A stretch of DNA of 64,000 bases from Thuidium tamariscinum (lineage: Eukaryota > Streptophyta > Bryopsida > Hypnales > Thuidiaceae), in assembly GCA_947034885.2 (NCBI GenBank), contig OX344750.2:16114053-16178052 (forward strand), given 5' to 3'. The position numbers were made by a program, and so were the translations under genes. The notes below the pieces were generated by a model. That model worked only from the letters and a program-made list of their open reading frames with translations. It was not told where the DNA came from and did no database searches. Of the stretch, positions 62,497-64,000 are shown one piece after another; within the stretch, counting starts at the first letter, position 1; every line of letters starts with the position of its first letter.

Positions 62497-62554
62497 CGGG
62501 TCGGGTCGGGTTGGGTCGGGTTGGGTCGGGCTGGGTTGGGCTGGGTGAGTTGGG
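62497..62554 (+). repeat. G-triplet repeat, quadruplex-capable
   Basis: About eleven GGG triplets are spaced by TC, TT or CT, giving a near 5-base period (GGGTC, GGGTT, GGGCT). Such spacing is compatible with G-quadruplex folding on the + strand. Confidence 0.8.
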
Positions 62555-63197
62555 CTCGATATCGGGACGGGTGAGTGGACAGGCACCCGACCCGTCGCCC
62601 GGCCCGTTGTGTTGCTCCTTATTGCAAGTGCTGCTGCTTGTCTCCTTTGACCCTCCCTTTAGGCCAGTGATTTTGCCCTTCTATCTCCTCGGCGGTGTGT
62701 TGTTGCCTGGCTATGGCGGAGGTCTGTTTGCGGGGGGGCTTGGTTTGACGTCGCTGCTAGGCGGAGGTTTCTGTGTGTGACGCACTGACCATGTACGTTC
62801 TAGTTAGAAACTAGTGGTGGAGGGGAGTGGTTGGAAATTTTGAATTTTTTGGAGAGGGGGACGGGGAGTTTGAGGCGGCTATGGTGGCAACTTTCGCCGG
62901 AGTCCCGGTGCCGGCGCGGATCTGGGAGCAGAGGAATCGCTCTGTGGTGGCGTGGTAGAGGAAGGGAGGGGAGGGAGACATGGTGGGGGAGTGAGGTGGT
63001 TGGGGACGCCGGAGGTCGCGGGGGCGTCAAGCGACGGGTTTTGTTGGGGTTGATGTTTGGGAGTTGGAGAGGAAGGGGGCGAGGCAGGCGGAGAAGGGAG
63101 AGAGGTTAAGGAAGGAAGCGCTAGGTGAGAGGAGAGGAGAGGAGAGGAGAGCGGGATTAAAGAGATCGAGGAGCTTGAGATCAGGGGAGGAAATGTC

Positions 63198-63362
63198 ATG
63201 CATGAGCGGCAAAGCGAGGAGAGGCAGCAGCAGCAGCAGCAGCACATGTGGTCTCCCCCCTCACAACGCTCAGCTGTTGGCAACCCCGTCGACCAGAAAG
63301 TCTTCACCGAGGTGGCCTACTTGGAAACCCCCGTTGCTCTTGTAGGCGTTTACTACCGTTGA
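63198..63362 (+). CDS. 54-codon upstream-ORF candidate
   Basis: The frame starts MHERQSEERQQQQQQHMW and continues through SPPSQRSAVGNPVDQKV, FTEVAYLETP and VALVGVYYR to TGA. The composition is protein-like from GNPVDQ onward, unlike the repeat-derived frames around it. The frame is open upstream to 63129 but has no earlier ATG there. A competing frame (63064-63345) overlaps it. It could be a short peptide in a long leader or a fragment of a coding exon. No known conserved uORF peptide is recognised. Confidence 0.3.
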   Translation: MHERQSEERQQQQQQHMWSPPSQRSAVGNPVDQKVFTEVAYLETPVALVGVYYR

Positions 63363-64000
63363 GGCGAGTATTTTGAGCGAGGGGTTTTGGAGAACTGGGA
63401 TTTGGTTGGAGGTGGCCGTTGGTGCTGGAGTCTGGTTCTCCATTTGACGTGTAGTACGGTGGAGTCTGTTTTCTAGTCGTGGTTGAACTTCCGCTGTTTT
63501 TTTAGCAGGTGCTGCGGGAGATAGAAGGTCGTGTAACTCGTTCGTGGTTCCTCCGCAGTTAACAGTGCTTTTGGTTGGCGGATTACTTTACTCTAAGTTT
63601 TTGCTTGACGGCTTTGCGCTAGTATCAAGTCGATCTGGTCCTACTTGCCTCATTTTCGATTATTGTCTATACGAATGACGTGTCTTTAAAAGTTGGTGCT
63701 CAGTTTAGAATGTTCCAGGGATAGAAGTTTCTTTTTGATGCATCGATAACAGTAGTTCTTCCTTCTTGTGCTCTGTCGGTGCGTTAGGAAGAAGCTTTGG
63801 ACGGCACGTCGTGCTCTTCCTGCTTTTTTCCTTGTTCGGCTTCAGAGGAGTCGATTAAGGAGATTTCCGGTTTCAAGATGTTTCTGTTTCCCGTCTGTAT
63901 CGTACCACAGTTATTCGATGATCACACCTGCTCGCGAGAAGACTTGTTTTGCGTGTCTTAGCTTGCGACAGAAGCTTATAATTAGTCTGCGTTGGTTTTG

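Larger units (their letters stand above)
61600..64000 (+). promoter_or_regulatory. GC-rich promoter and long leader of a gene beyond the right edge
   Basis: Base composition rises sharply in GC from about 61530. The segment contains C-rich and CTCTGCTC repeats (61890-61975), GGGTC/GGGTT repeats (62497-62554), GGAGGGGAGGGAGA purine tracts (62960-63150), a CAG run (63223-63243), and then T/C-rich leader-like sequence to the end with candidate intron borders such as CCTCCGCAG (63551-63559). Polypurine tracts on the + strand point to a transcript running rightwards. No long protein-coding exon is found; open frames at 62800-63345 overlap on both strands and reflect GC richness. This is inferred to be regulatory and untranslated sequence. 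Confidence 0.45.

Noticed and set aside
62879..63307. 142-codon minus-strand ORF with runs of Cys and Ser/Pro
   Set aside because: It arises from the CAG and GGAGA repeats of a GC-rich leader; no domain and overlapping frames on the other strand.
1..64000. CRISPR array, bacterial operons, rRNA or intact tRNA genes
   Set aside because: The regular arrays found are plant-type tandem repeats without spacer structure, genes are spliced, and no tRNA or rRNA sequence was recognised.

Overview
The window is nuclear DNA from a land plant. It holds two spliced single-copy plant genes with GT-AG introns of a few hundred bases, set in very AT-rich, transposon-filled DNA. The plastid PHT4 carrier and the plant-type MED6 fix the kingdom. 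Long purine-rich leaders, a GC-rich leader region at the right end and the protein divergence suggest a non-seed plant such as a moss or liverwort, but this is only an inference.

Layout: 1-2.4 kb is an AT-rich block carrying about 20 copies of a short motif (CAATTNGT or its complement), followed at 2.5-3.06 kb by a decayed last exon of a hAT transposase on the + strand. At 4.7-12.8 kb on the minus strand is an 11-exon PHT4-family plastid anion transporter (594 aa), reconstructed with every junction in phase. At 14.2-15.8 kb lies a TTAA-flanked element with two further elements nested inside it. At 15.9-21.85 kb is a probable complete hAT transposon. It has an intact three-exon transposase (922 aa), near-matching 8-bp flanking duplications, a short terminal repeat and arrays of a GGCGA motif near both ends. 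It also contains the first two exons of a glutathione S-transferase gene, apparently captured. From 22 to 35 kb are inverted repeats, MITEs, a 716-bp hairpin and a CACTA-type foldback. At 35.75-38.0 kb on the minus strand is a five-exon MED6 gene (263 aa) with a degenerate ~110-bp tandem repeat in its 5' flank. From 39 to 61 kb there are no convincing genes, only tandem repeats, TTAA-flanked elements and many copies of one dispersed repeat family. At 61.6-64 kb a GC-rich segment looks like the promoter and long leader of a + strand gene whose coding body lies beyond the window; it contains a 54-codon upstream ORF.

The two host genes are functionally unrelated: one moves anions across a plastid membrane, the other encodes a Mediator head subunit. 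The most interesting part is the hAT system: an apparently intact transposase with candidate binding-site arrays at both ends, a captured host exon pair, and a decayed relative at the left edge beside its own, different motif array.
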